Assembly (NCBI RefSeq): GCF_030263935.1
Contig: NZ_CP127162.1
Location: 3,233,501-3,297,500 of the forward strand
Reading direction: 5' to 3'
DNA from: Paenibacillus polygoni
GTDB lineage: Bacteria > Bacillota > Bacilli > Paenibacillales > Paenibacillaceae
DNA length: 64,000 bases
Shown: piece by piece, positions 1-8,140 of the stretch
Layout of the letters: each line of letters opens with the position of its first letter
How positions within the stretch are numbered: the first letter of the stretch is position 1
Notes under the pieces: model-generated
Told to the model about the DNA's origin: nothing
The model's input: only the letters and a program-made list of their open reading frames with translations
Databases searched by the model: none
Translations under genes and position numbers: made by a program

Positions 1-682
1 CATTTCCACTCAGCCACTTAAAGGCTTCCATCGTCTGATTCGCCGTTACCATCTGCACCGTCTGCGGTAAGATCCCAGCAGTATCACATGTATCCCCGCC
101 AAGCGGAACTTCTCCCAGTAAACAGTTCAGACACGGAGTCTTGCCGGGAATAAAAGTATAGGTAATTCCATAACTGCCAACACAGCCTCCATAAATCCAT
201 GGAGTATCGTATTTTACAGCCAGGTCGTTAATAATGAGTCTTGTATCAAAATTATCCGTCGCATCCATAACTAAGTCGGCAGCCTCGATCAATTCATCTA
301 GTTCATCAATCCCTGCATCCATAACATGAATATCAATGGTAATGTCAGAGTTAATAGCCTGCAGCCGTTTCTTCGCGGCCACCGCTTTTGGAAGTCGCTG
401 CTTCACATCATCTTCATTATACAGCTGCTGTCTTTGCAGATTAGACCACTCTACATAATCGCGGTCCACGATCGTAAGGTGACCTACACCGCCTCTTGCC
501 AGCGTTTCAGCGATCCCTGTGCCTAGTGCACCCGCACCGATAATAAGCACATGGCTGTCCATTAATTTTTTTTGACCTGCGGCTCCAAATGGAGCAAAAA
601 GTTCCTGCCTTGAGTATCTTTCCTGATTCAAACCTTCTATATTTTCTTCGTTATTATAAATAGAAGAAACTTCTTTGTTCAA
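1..682 (-). CDS. thiF: ThiF/MoeB-type adenylyltransferase (3' end beyond the window)
   Basis: Adenylates the C-terminal glycine of the sulfur carrier ThiS so that it can become a thiocarboxylate for thiazole synthesis. About 227 residues are visible; no stop occurs before the left edge. The E1-like features are the nucleotide-binding GAGALGTG, the QRQ segment, DATDN, and a CLNC zinc-binding pair near the visible end. The proposed TTG start at 682 overlaps the thiG stop by 4 bases, as expected in this operon (tenI-thiO-thiS-thiG-thiF). MoeB-like activity for molybdopterin is possible from sequence alone, but the position after thiG favours ThiF. Confidence 0.9.
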   Translation of the reverse strand, partial: MNKEVSSIYNNEENIEGLNQERYSRQELFAPFGAAGQKKLMDSHVLIIGAGALGTGIAETLARGGVGHLTIVDRDYVEWSNLQRQQLYNEDDVKQRLPKAVAAKKRLQAINSDITIDIHVMDAGIDELDELIEAADLVMDATDNFDTRLIINDLAVKYDTPWIYGGCVGSYGITYTFIPGKTPCLNCLLGEVPLGGDTCDTAGILPQTVQMVTANQTMEAFKWLSGN

Positions 683-1449
683 TTCTCAAACATCCCTTCC
701 AGCGGACTGCTTGCTGCAGCATACCGTTTTACGGGAATCATCCCGGACTCGTAAGCTTTCCTTCCCGCAAAGACTGCATATTTCATCGCTTCTGCCATCA
801 GGACCGGATTGCCTGCGCCAGATACAGCTGAATTTAGAAGCACTGCATCCGCACCTAGTTCCATGGCATACGCCGCATCGCGAGGTGAACGTATTCCTGC
901 GTCAATGATAACAGGGACAGCCGCTTGTTCTATAATGAATTCAAGTGCTCTTGGGTTATTAATACCTTGTCCAGAACCTATTGGTGACGCTCCCGGCATA
1001 ATTGCATGGACACCCATCATACCAAGTCTTTTGGCAAGAATGACATCATCCGATATATAGGGAAGGACGATAAATCCTTCCTCAAGCAAGAGTTCACATG
1101 CTTTTAGTGTTTCTAATGGGTCTGGAAGCAGTGTTCGTTCATCCGGAGTGACTTCCACCTTTATCATATCACATAGACCTGAAGCTTTCGCGAGCCTTGC
1201 AATTCGTACAGCTTCCTCAGCGGTTTTTGCACCTGCTGTATTAGGCAATAAGGTATATTTCGTAAGATCAAGCTGATCTAGAAAATAAGCTTCATTTTTC
1301 CTATCCAAATTAAGCCTGCGCACTGCAAACGTAAGAATCTCGGTTTCTGAAACTTCTACTGCCTTCCTTTGTACATCCAGACTTTCAAATTTACCTGTTC
1401 CGAGCAATAGCCGAGATTGAAAATTATATTTACCTATCGTTAACATCAT
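679..1449 (-). CDS. thiG: Thiazole synthase ThiG
   Basis: TIM-barrel enzyme that condenses deoxyxylulose 5-phosphate, dehydroglycine (from ThiO) and thiocarboxylated ThiS into the thiazole phosphate of thiamine. 256 residues, normal for the family. It carries the catalytic lysine context DMIKVEV, a [11 protein letters not shown] phosphate-binding loop and the [11 protein letters not shown] segment typical of ThiG. The ATG overlaps the thiS stop by one base (TAATG) and sits just after a GGAGGGGG ribosome binding site lying inside thiS. It is translationally coupled to thiS and thiF. Confidence 0.96.
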   Translation of the reverse strand: MMLTIGKYNFQSRLLLGTGKFESLDVQRKAVEVSETEILTFAVRRLNLDRKNEAYFLDQLDLTKYTLLPNTAGAKTAEEAVRIARLAKASGLCDMIKVEVTPDERTLLPDPLETLKACELLLEEGFIVLPYISDDVILAKRLGMMGVHAIMPGASPIGSGQGINNPRALEFIIEQAAVPVIIDAGIRSPRDAAYAMELGADAVLLNSAVSGAGNPVLMAEAMKYAVFAGRKAYESGMIPVKRYAAASSPLEGMFEN

Positions 1450-1652
1450 TATCCCCCTCCTACAAAATGTACAATTTCGATATGATCTCCATCCTTTAAC
1501 AAAGTGTTAGTATGCATATCTTTCGTCAAGATTTGTTCATTACATTCAATGACAACGGTCTTTACCCCAAGGTCTAGTGACTCCAGTAAATCTTTGACAC
1601 TTAATTGATCCTCTTCTATTTGCATGTGTTGTCCATTTACTCTCAGCAGCAA
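1449..1652 (-). CDS. thiS: Sulfur carrier protein ThiS
   Basis: Small ubiquitin-fold sulfur carrier for thiazole formation, 67 residues, ending in the required Gly-Gly (FVGGG). Its terminal glycine is activated by ThiF and delivers sulfur to ThiG. The start is TTG at 1652, preceded by GGAGGGG. The gene overlaps the end of thiO by 10 bases and abuts thiG, so the three are translated as a coupled unit. Here the extreme C-terminus is GGG; the last two glycines are what the family needs. Confidence 0.95.
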   Translation of the reverse strand: MLLRVNGQHMQIEEDQLSVKDLLESLDLGVKTVVIECNEQILTKDMHTNTLLKDGDHIEIVHFVGGG

Positions 1653-2824
1653 TATATTCCCCTCCTCTCCTTTATAATCCGGCTTGCGGAAAAGGACCTA
1701 ATACCGATCTCATCTTCCGTTTCTCCAGATAACAAGCGGCTCATCGTCTCTCCTGTGACTGCACTGAGTAAAACCCCATTGCGATAATGACCTACAGCAA
1801 GATACAAGCCTTGAACTTCAGAATAAGCACCAATGTAAGGTAATCCATCTACGGTTTGTGGTCTAAGACCTGCCCATGTACGAATAAAAGAGGCTTCACC
1901 TATGCCAGGAACCCAGCCTGTTGCTCTATGTAAAAGGGTATTCAGTCCAGAGGCACTTACCTTATAATCATTCCCGTAGGGAATACTCGTCGCACCGATC
2001 CAAATTTCCTGATTTGGTTTTGGAACAATGTAAACATCAGGCGTATAGATCGTGTAACGCAAGGTTTCGCCATTCATTGTTTGCGTTGTTTGCATTGATA
2101 GAGCTACCATTTCGCCTTTAACAGGATAGGTATTCAGCTGAGTACCGATGGACCTTAAGATTGCATCACTGCCAAGTCCTGCTGCAATCACTACTTTATC
2201 TGCTGTGTACGTGCCTTGATTTGTCTCTACTCCGGTAACACGGCCATTGTCGAGTAACAGCCTTGAAACGGTGCAATGATCGATAAAAGCAGCTCCATTT
2301 TTCTGTGCACCTTTGATATAAGCTTTGGTTAACTCGGCTGGTAACAGTTGATGTTCTTGGGGATAAAATAATGCTCCTTCGGCTTTCTTAGTGATCCAGG
2401 GGATTTCATCTTGAAGTTTACTCTTGTTCCACCAGTGTTTCTGCTTTGCCCGCTCTATAGTTTCTGAGAATTCTTCTTCACGTTTCCTATCCTTTATAAA
2501 GGGAACAACAAAGCCTGAGTCATTCATACCTACATTGATTTCACTGTGCAGCTTCAATTCTTTAATCAATGGTCCCATGAGCTGCTGGCTGCGCTGAGCC
2601 CATCTCCTAAGCTCCTCTGATGAAAAATGTTCTAGCCCGGCTGCAAGCATACCCGCCGCATGACCAGAAGCGCCATTTGCCTGATGAGCAGCTTCGAGCT
2701 GGGTTACCTCCAGTCCATCACATGACAAATAGTAGGCGATAGCAGATCCAATGACACCGCCTCCGATAACAAGCACTTCCGAATTCCGTCGTTTACTTTC
2801 TCTATCTACTCTTTTCATAGTCAT
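1643..2824 (-). CDS. thiO: Glycine oxidase ThiO
   Basis: FAD-dependent oxidase that converts glycine to dehydroglycine, the imine used by ThiG in aerobic Bacillales. 393 residues. The N-terminus holds the dinucleotide-binding motif GGGVIGSAIAYYLS at about residue 20. The DAO-fold C-terminus has IRTWAGLRPQTVDGLPYIG and a final AVGHYRNGVLLS segment characteristic of ThiO. The ATG at 2824 follows GGAAGGTGA. It lies 18 bases after tenI and overlaps thiS, consistent with the B. subtilis tenI-thiO-thiS-thiG-thiF order. Confidence 0.93.
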   Translation of the reverse strand: MTMKRVDRESKRRNSEVLVIGGGVIGSAIAYYLSCDGLEVTQLEAAHQANGASGHAAGMLAAGLEHFSSEELRRWAQRSQQLMGPLIKELKLHSEINVGMNDSGFVVPFIKDRKREEEFSETIERAKQKHWWNKSKLQDEIPWITKKAEGALFYPQEHQLLPAELTKAYIKGAQKNGAAFIDHCTVSRLLLDNGRVTGVETNQGTYTADKVVIAAGLGSDAILRSIGTQLNTYPVKGEMVALSMQTTQTMNGETLRYTIYTPDVYIVPKPNQEIWIGATSIPYGNDYKVSASGLNTLLHRATGWVPGIGEASFIRTWAGLRPQTVDGLPYIGAYSEVQGLYLAVGHYRNGVLLSAVTGETMSRLLSGETEDEIGIRSFSASRIIKERRGIYCC

Positions 2825-2842
2825 CTATTCACCTTCCAATCC

Positions 2843-3505
2843 TTACTCCTTGATATCTCCATACTTCGCTAATTCATTTCTATACATATAGACAGCATCC
2901 AGCGGATCTTTTGAATGCAGTACTCCTGAGATTGCGGCGATCCCACTTGCACCTGAGAGCATCAGTTCTTCGACTCGCGAGGGTGTAATTCCACCAATAG
3001 CAATAACAGGAAGTTTAACCACATCACAAATTTCTTGAAGAGAGGAAAGTGTTTTTGGGGGCATACCAGGTTTACTATGAGAAGGGTACATATGCCCGTA
3101 AAAAATATAATCGGCTCCCTGTTCTTCCGCGATCTTCGCTTCTTGTAAAGAATGGACAGAAATGCCGCATCTTAAAGCTCGTTTTGCTGTAACTGCAGCC
3201 CCATTTTCTTCTCTGTAAAATGATGTTTTCAAAGAAAGACCTGCTTCTTGTATTCCCATATGAAGAGCTCCTGTTTGGTAGGTAAGTGCAAGTTGGGTTT
3301 GACGGTTAAGGGTTAACTTATTCGCAGGGATCTTTAGCTCTTGCAACTGAAGTACGAGCTTCTCCATTTCTTCGTAAGTATTTTCCTTCTTCCGTAGATG
3401 TAATGAAGTTACATACGGCCAAATCTCAGGGAAATAGCTTCGTTCTAAGTCATGATTCTTCAGCGGCGAGGAAATCACATGGAACTCTATCATTTTTTTA
3501 GACAA
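2843..3505 (-). CDS. tenI: Thiazole tautomerase TenI
   Basis: ThiE-fold protein that aromatises the thiazole tautomer made by ThiG. 220 residues. Segments GISVHSLQEA, DYIFYGHMYPS and PVIAIGGITPSRVEEL match the TenI branch rather than thiamine-phosphate synthase ThiE. Position at the head of the thiO-thiS-thiG-thiF operon supports TenI. The start is TTG at 3505 with GGAGG seven bases upstream; the in-frame ATG four codons later has no site of its own. Expression should depend on the TPP riboswitch and terminator upstream. A ThiE function cannot be fully excluded from sequence alone. Confidence 0.85.
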   Translation of the reverse strand: MSKKMIEFHVISSPLKNHDLERSYFPEIWPYVTSLHLRKKENTYEEMEKLVLQLQELKIPANKLTLNRQTQLALTYQTGALHMGIQEAGLSLKTSFYREENGAAVTAKRALRCGISVHSLQEAKIAEEQGADYIFYGHMYPSHSKPGMPPKTLSSLQEICDVVKLPVIAIGGITPSRVEELMLSGASGIAAISGVLHSKDPLDAVYMYRNELAKYGDIKE

Positions 3506-3623
3506 GCTGATCCTCCTTACAGTTTCACTATGAGCATGAGCCCCTATTCCAGTGCTTATTCTTCTAGTAATTTACTAGGCATTGTTATGAAACTGTCATT
3601 ACTGATAACATTTGCAGTGAACG

Positions 3624-3653
3624 CAAAAAAACCACTCCTCGTAAGGAGTGGTT
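3624..3653 (-). terminator. Intrinsic terminator of the TPP riboswitch leader
   Basis: On the minus strand ACCACTCC-TTACG-GGAGTGGT type stem followed by a run of seven T. It lies between the riboswitch aptamer (3795-3885) and the tenI start, so it is the natural expression platform: with TPP bound the leader should terminate here. Confidence 0.88.
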
Positions 3654-3794
3654 TGGTTAGGCAGAATTGAAAATGAGCATTTACTAAAGTGATATATAAA
3701 GCCAGAAGGAAGGAAAGTCCCTTCGCCTTTAACATCTACTTAGCCATATACTTTATTCAATACATCATAACTCATACTAGCACAAGTCTGCTAG

Positions 3795-3885
3795 CCCACT
3801 TCCCTACGCTGGTTCTAACCAGATCAGGTTCAAAGGGTCCGGAAGTACATCCATCTCAGCCGGCAAGCGGCCCCCCTAGTGATTC
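3795..3885 (-). promoter_or_regulatory. TPP (THI-element) riboswitch aptamer
   Basis: Minus-strand RNA contains the conserved THI-box blocks in order: ACTAGGGGGGCC, GGCTGAGATGG, CCCTTTGAACCTGATCTGG, then AACCAGCGTAGGGAAG. These are the P1/P2/P3/P4/P5 signature sequences of the thiamine pyrophosphate aptamer. It precedes a thiamine biosynthesis operon and is followed by a strong intrinsic terminator at 3624-3653, indicating repression by transcription termination when thiamine pyrophosphate is plentiful. Confidence 0.97.
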
Positions 3886-3913
3886 GTCGATATAAAGTTA
3901 TATTCAGGTGCTC

Positions 3914-3942
3914 ATTTTAACACAGATGAGAAAATTTGTAAA
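3914..3942 (-). promoter_or_regulatory. Sigma-A promoter of the thiamine operon
   Basis: Minus strand: -35 TTTACA (3937-3942), 17-base spacer, -10 TAAAAT (3914-3919). Transcription would begin near 3907, just upstream of the TPP aptamer. Inferred from matches to the consensus. Confidence 0.7.
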
Positions 3943-3964
3943 AGAAAGACTCCTTAGCTTACAC

Positions 3965-5515
3965 TTAAGCTTTTTGAGACCATTCCTCCACATTCCAAGT
4001 CTTCGTTACCCAATCTTCATAGAAATCTGGTTCGTGGGATACTAGAATTACAGTCCCTTTGAATTCTTTGAGTGCACGTTTTAGCTCCTCTTTTGCCACA
4101 ACGTCTAAGTGATTTGTAGGCTCATCGAATAGAATCCAGTTCGTTTCACGCATCATTAATTTACACAGCCGAACTTTAGCCTGCTCTCCACCGCTAAGCA
4201 TATGTAGAGGTCTTGTGATGTGTTCATTTTTAAGACCGCAGCGAGCAAGATGAGCACGCACTTCATGCTGGTTCAGATGAGAGAATTCATTCCACACATC
4301 ATCGATTGGTGTGATTTTCTCAGGGCGAACTTCCTGTTCAAAATAAGAAGGGAACAAAAAGTCTCCAAGGTAGGTTTTCCCGCTGTATGCCGGAATCTTA
4401 CCTAGTATCGTTTTTAGCAGTGTTGATTTACCTACACCGTTACAGCCGACGATTGCGATTTTATCTCCACGCTCAATTGTCATCGTCATCTTAGGAAGAA
4501 GCGGACGGTCATATCCGATTTCAAAATCGATCCCTTCAAATACCGTTTTCCCGCTGGCTCTTGCTTCTTTAAATCCAAAAATAGGCTTCGCTGCTTCTTC
4601 AGGACGGTCAATGCGTTCAAGACGATCGAGCTGTTTCTCGCGGCTTTTTGCACGGCTAGATGTAGAATATCTTGCTTTATTACGCTGAATAAAGTCTTCC
4701 TGTTTCTTAATAAACTCTTGCTGCTTCTCATAAGCTTCAATATGCTGGTTTTTGTTCATATCCGCCATATCAAGGAATTTTTCGTAATTCGCTGTATACC
4801 GTGTAAGCTTCGCAAATTCTAAATGGTAGATTACATTAACAACCTTGTTCATAAATTCTGTATCATGAGAAATAAGCATGAATGCATATGGGTAATCGTT
4901 CAAATAACGAGTAAGCCATTCAATATGCTCGACATCCAAGTAGTTAGTAGGCTCATCTAAGAGGAGAACATTCGGTTTCTCAAGAAGCAATTTCGCCAGC
5001 AGTACCTTCGTACGTTGTCCCCCGCTTAGTGCGGCTACATCCCGATCAAGTCCAATAGCAGATAAACCAAGTCCGTTCGCCATTTCTTCCACTTTTACAT
5101 CAATGAGGTAGAAGTCTCCGATTTCCAGCTGCTCCTGGATTTCGCCCATTTCCTCAAGCAATTGCTCAAGTTCCTCTGGCGAGGCATCACTCATTCGTTC
5201 CGTGATTTCCATCATTTCTTTTTCAAGTTCAAGCAAAGGTAAAAAGGCATCCTTTAAGACATCCCGAATTGTTTTTCCTGGCGTAAGTTTCGTATGTTGG
5301 TCGAGGTAACCGTAACGAACTTTTGGTGTCCACTCTACTTTTCCGCTGTCTTTCAGCAGTTTGCCCGTTAAAATATTCATGAGTGTCGATTTGCCGACCC
5401 CATTCGCTCCTACAATCCCAACACGCTCTCCTGCAAGCAGGCGGAAGGAAACATTCTTAAATAATGTGCGATCTCCAAAATTGTGACTTACATTTTCAAC
5501 AGTCAATAAACTCAT
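3965..5515 (-). CDS. ABC-F family ATPase, YfmM/YbiT-like
   Basis: Soluble tandem ATP-binding-cassette protein of the ABC-F class; members bind ribosomes and modulate translation or confer antibiotic protection, with no membrane domain. 516 residues. Two complete cassettes: Walker A GANGVGKST and GCNGVGKST, signatures LSGGQRTK and LSGGEQAK, Walker B LLLLDEPTNYLD and ILFDEPTNHLD. A charged interdomain linker (about residues 245-320) contains RYSTSSRAKSREKQLDRLER. The N-terminal wording is closest to what I recall of B. subtilis YfmM. Monocistronic, divergently placed from nothing; the next gene left is the thiamine operon. Substrate or drug specificity cannot be read from the sequence. Confidence 0.93.
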   Translation of the reverse strand: MSLLTVENVSHNFGDRTLFKNVSFRLLAGERVGIVGANGVGKSTLMNILTGKLLKDSGKVEWTPKVRYGYLDQHTKLTPGKTIRDVLKDAFLPLLELEKEMMEITERMSDASPEELEQLLEEMGEIQEQLEIGDFYLIDVKVEEMANGLGLSAIGLDRDVAALSGGQRTKVLLAKLLLEKPNVLLLDEPTNYLDVEHIEWLTRYLNDYPYAFMLISHDTEFMNKVVNVIYHLEFAKLTRYTANYEKFLDMADMNKNQHIEAYEKQQEFIKKQEDFIQRNKARYSTSSRAKSREKQLDRLERIDRPEEAAKPIFGFKEARASGKTVFEGIDFEIGYDRPLLPKMTMTIERGDKIAIVGCNGVGKSTLLKTILGKIPAYSGKTYLGDFLFPSYFEQEVRPEKITPIDDVWNEFSHLNQHEVRAHLARCGLKNEHITRPLHMLSGGEQAKVRLCKLMMRETNWILFDEPTNHLDVVAKEELKRALKEFKGTVILVSHEPDFYEDWVTKTWNVEEWSQKA

Positions 5516-5671
5516 ATCGTGCGATTGGCTCCTATCTGTGAGGCAGTATGCCTATATGATCTTGTTCCTATTTCACTCTAATATGGTATCTTAGCACAAG
5601 ACAGAGCTCCACCGAAACAAGGAGTTTGAATAAGCGCCATAAATTTCTTACGATTATATATGAGAATAAAA

Positions 5672-6667
5672 CTAGAAACTGCCTTGTCCTTCATAACAAG
5701 TTCGCTCATAGTAACCAGATGCAGCCGCTTCTTTCGCATTGTTGAACCTTTCTACCGGTCGATAGGGAAACTCACAACCACTTTTATAGTAATATTTAGA
5801 ACCTGTCAATTCATCGATCGCACCGATGATCACATCTTTTTTTACTAGCCTTCCACTTCCAAAAGCATAATTATTGTAATACTGATCACCCACAGGGATT
5901 CCCTGGATAAAAGCCATGACCCCCACATCATCAATCGTGTTGTACCACTCTTCTTGTGAAATGGCAGGAAAAATGAACTGATATGCATTCCCATTACGGA
6001 ATACATGATTATTATGATAGGTTATGGCGCTCGCAAGATGCTCTTGAATGGTGCTGACGATGACTTCTCTTCTTACATTTTCAAAACCTTCTGCATCTTG
6101 CAGTAAAGGTATAGAAGTTAGAAATTGCAGCTCATCCCGGTAACCCTCTATCCATTGGTCCGTACCTTGATCATATACGTGTACATAATCATCCAGCGTC
6201 AATCGAAATAGGTTCCCATCATCATCCTCATATACATACAATTTCTTCTCCGTCCATAGATGCTTTTCTGCTTCATTTCCGGAAGGATCCTTGTAAGCAG
6301 TTGAGCGATAAAGATAGAACCCGTCATAATCGATAACGAGCAGAGCGGGCAGATAGGTAAGAAAAGCCTGCTGTGCAGGAAGGTCATTCTCAAGTCCGAA
6401 ATTGATTGAAATCGTCTCAATGAATCGATTGAGGAGAAGATCCTTATCCACTTTGAGCAGCTTGACTGAATCATAACTTGCTTCAAGTGACGGGTCCTCG
6501 TTTTGATGCATCGTCTGACTTGCATCTTGTACTGCAGTCTGAATGGACTGGTTATACTTCTGCTCAAGCCTCATTACCATAAGATCATCCGTCCCATGCA
6601 GGGAATAGACCCAAAAGAAAGGAAACATGATAATTACAAAAAGAATGGAATAATCAGTAATCCTCAT
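5672..6667 (-). CDS. Orphan membrane-anchored protein, last gene of the Tad-type operon
   Basis: 331 residues with one N-terminal membrane segment (about residues 7-24) and a large extracytoplasmic region; no enzyme motif recognised. It contains three cysteines near the C-terminus (GCEFPYRP and ERTCYEG). Start ATG at 6667 overlaps the previous gene by 14 bases, so it is translationally coupled to the pilus cluster. By position it could be a minor pseudopilin-associated or assembly protein. That is inference from context only. Confidence 0.8.
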   Translation of the reverse strand: MRITDYSILFVIIMFPFFWVYSLHGTDDLMVMRLEQKYNQSIQTAVQDASQTMHQNEDPSLEASYDSVKLLKVDKDLLLNRFIETISINFGLENDLPAQQAFLTYLPALLVIDYDGFYLYRSTAYKDPSGNEAEKHLWTEKKLYVYEDDDGNLFRLTLDDYVHVYDQGTDQWIEGYRDELQFLTSIPLLQDAEGFENVRREVIVSTIQEHLASAITYHNNHVFRNGNAYQFIFPAISQEEWYNTIDDVGVMAFIQGIPVGDQYYNNYAFGSGRLVKKDVIIGAIDELTGSKYYYKSGCEFPYRPVERFNNAKEAAASGYYERTCYEGQGSF

Positions 6668-7205
6668 TTAGCACCATACCCCCATAATTGGCGGTTACCC
6701 TATTCACAGATTCAGCTCCAAAGTGAAGCCACTCCTGAAAAATAGCGCCTGGTGTGCGGTTTGTATTCCGTACTTCAACCCGAAAAGAATCACCGCTTGT
6801 CAAAAAATACTTCCGGCTAGGATCATCCATTGGAACTAGATTGTCTGGATATAAAACAGGCATAATTTGCTCATTATAATAGCCATCCATAACCGCATCG
6901 AATTCACCTGTAAAACCCTGCTGGTTGGCGGGATCATCATACGCCGGGACATACTTTTTATGAAGATGTTCGATTTCGGTGTTATATGTATTTCCAGTTA
7001 GAGATAGTTCATTTTGAAACTGATTATACATCGTGGGAGTGATATATCCTTTTGTTCTCACTGCATCAACAAAGCTCGTGACCGCATTATATACGGTCAG
7101 CTGAGAGAGCTCGTCCTGTCGATTGGCAGCTTCTGCCGCAGGATATATATATAGCAAAAGTACTGCAAGCAGTGCGGCAAGCATTTTTGAAAGACTGTCT
7201 ACCAA
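6654..7205 (-). CDS. Small membrane-anchored protein of the Tad-type operon
   Basis: About 183 residues from the TTG at 7205, which overlaps the upstream stop (TTGGTAG) and has GGAGGG ten bases upstream. A start at 7226 is also open but would place the binding site inside the gene. One N-terminal hydrophobic helix (MLAALLAVLLLYIYPAAEA) and then a polar, probably extracellular domain. Its size and single-helix layout resemble the minor pilin-like proteins found at the end of Firmicute Tad loci. No family is recognised with certainty. Confidence 0.75.
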   Translation of the reverse strand: MVDSLSKMLAALLAVLLLYIYPAAEAANRQDELSQLTVYNAVTSFVDAVRTKGYITPTMYNQFQNELSLTGNTYNTEIEHLHKKYVPAYDDPANQQGFTGEFDAVMDGYYNEQIMPVLYPDNLVPMDDPSRKYFLTSGDSFRVEVRNTNRTPGAIFQEWLHFGAESVNRVTANYGGMVLNEDY

Positions 7206-7618
7206 GGAGCCCTTCCCTCCTTCCAAAAAGAGATCTGTTTAAGAACCCCTGCTGAATCTCTTTCGTACTCTATAAGGTACCTTGAATTCATTTCGATTAT
7301 CGCTTGTTCTAGATCTAGACCATCCACTTTTATTTTGTAGGATTCATAGGATTCTCTACTCTCCGTACTCCTCGCTTCATTGATAAGTGCATGTATATAT
7401 CCTCCTGCAACGAATTCCGTCATGGATGATTCACTTGCACTCACACCCTGAATTCTTCCATCTTCGATCGCATGGTGATTACGTCTTCCTTCTGCTGCTT
7501 CCTCCATACTGGATAGTAAAGAAAGTGTGAAAATGCAGGCGGCAAGACAAAGGCTAATGACTGCGCTTAAAAACAGGATGTCTCTTGTATGTTCTCCCAG
7601 CTTGCTCACCCTTTTCAT
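7199..7618 (-). CDS. Single-helix pilin-like protein of the Tad-type operon
   Basis: 139 residues: short charged N-terminus, a hydrophobic helix (about residues 13-36) and a small soluble domain. This layout fits a minor pilin or pseudopilin. It sits 4 bases after the preceding pilin-like gene and overlaps the next one. No prepilin cleavage motif of the classic G/XXXXEF type is evident. Function inferred from size, topology and location only. Confidence 0.72.
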   Translation of the reverse strand: MKRVSKLGEHTRDILFLSAVISLCLAACIFTLSLLSSMEEAAEGRRNHHAIEDGRIQGVSASESSMTEFVAGGYIHALINEARSTESRESYESYKIKVDGLDLEQAIIEMNSRYLIEYERDSAGVLKQISFWKEGRAPW

Positions 7619-7622
7619 CTAA

Positions 7623-8105
7623 TTATGATTGTGTAAATAAGAGTCCACGTACTACGTTGGAACTATCCTTTACTACGGTAGCTTTAAATCTTCCGCTTGG
7701 ATTGACGTACTCACTTTTACGTTCATTTAATGTATTTTCAACGGTACCTAATGTTGCCCCCTCAGGCGCTACTACTTCGCCATATGCGGAAGACTCGGTT
7801 GTTACATTAAGAGGATATCCGTACCACTGCCCTGCTGCATTTTTACCTGTTTTAATGTAAATGCCAAACTGGTCTTTTCCTTTGAATTTACGCAGTGCAT
7901 TTGTTACTTGAGATCCGCTGATGGTTGTTCCGTCATAAACGGTAAACGATGTTTGTGATAATTCAGTCTGAATATCAGCAAAGTTATTTTGAGCCGTCTT
8001 GGTTGCCTCCTGAGCAGAAATAAAGAGAATGACGACAATGGTTATTAAAGCAATGGTAAGAAAAATTCCTGCTGCTACTTTTAATGCGGAAGATGCGTTA
8101 TTCAT
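7623..8105 (-). CDS. Pilin-like protein, candidate major subunit of the Tad-type operon
   Basis: 160 residues from the ATG at 8105, which has GGAGG eight bases upstream; the longer reading from TTG at 8120 would contain that binding site. Short polar N-terminus, a hydrophobic helix (about residues 9-30), then a helix with AQEATKTAQNNFADIQTEL and a soluble beta-rich domain. This matches the shape of type IVb-like pilins. It follows the tadA and tadB/C genes directly, where Flp pilins are often encoded. Role is inferred. Confidence 0.72.
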   Translation of the reverse strand: MNNASSALKVAAGIFLTIALITIVVILFISAQEATKTAQNNFADIQTELSQTSFTVYDGTTISGSQVTNALRKFKGKDQFGIYIKTGKNAAGQWYGYPLNVTTESSAYGEVVAPEGATLGTVENTLNERKSEYVNPSGRFKATVVKDSSNVVRGLLFTQS

Positions 8106-8140
8106 TTTTAGTGCCTCCAAGTTCTAATTTGAAATTTCAT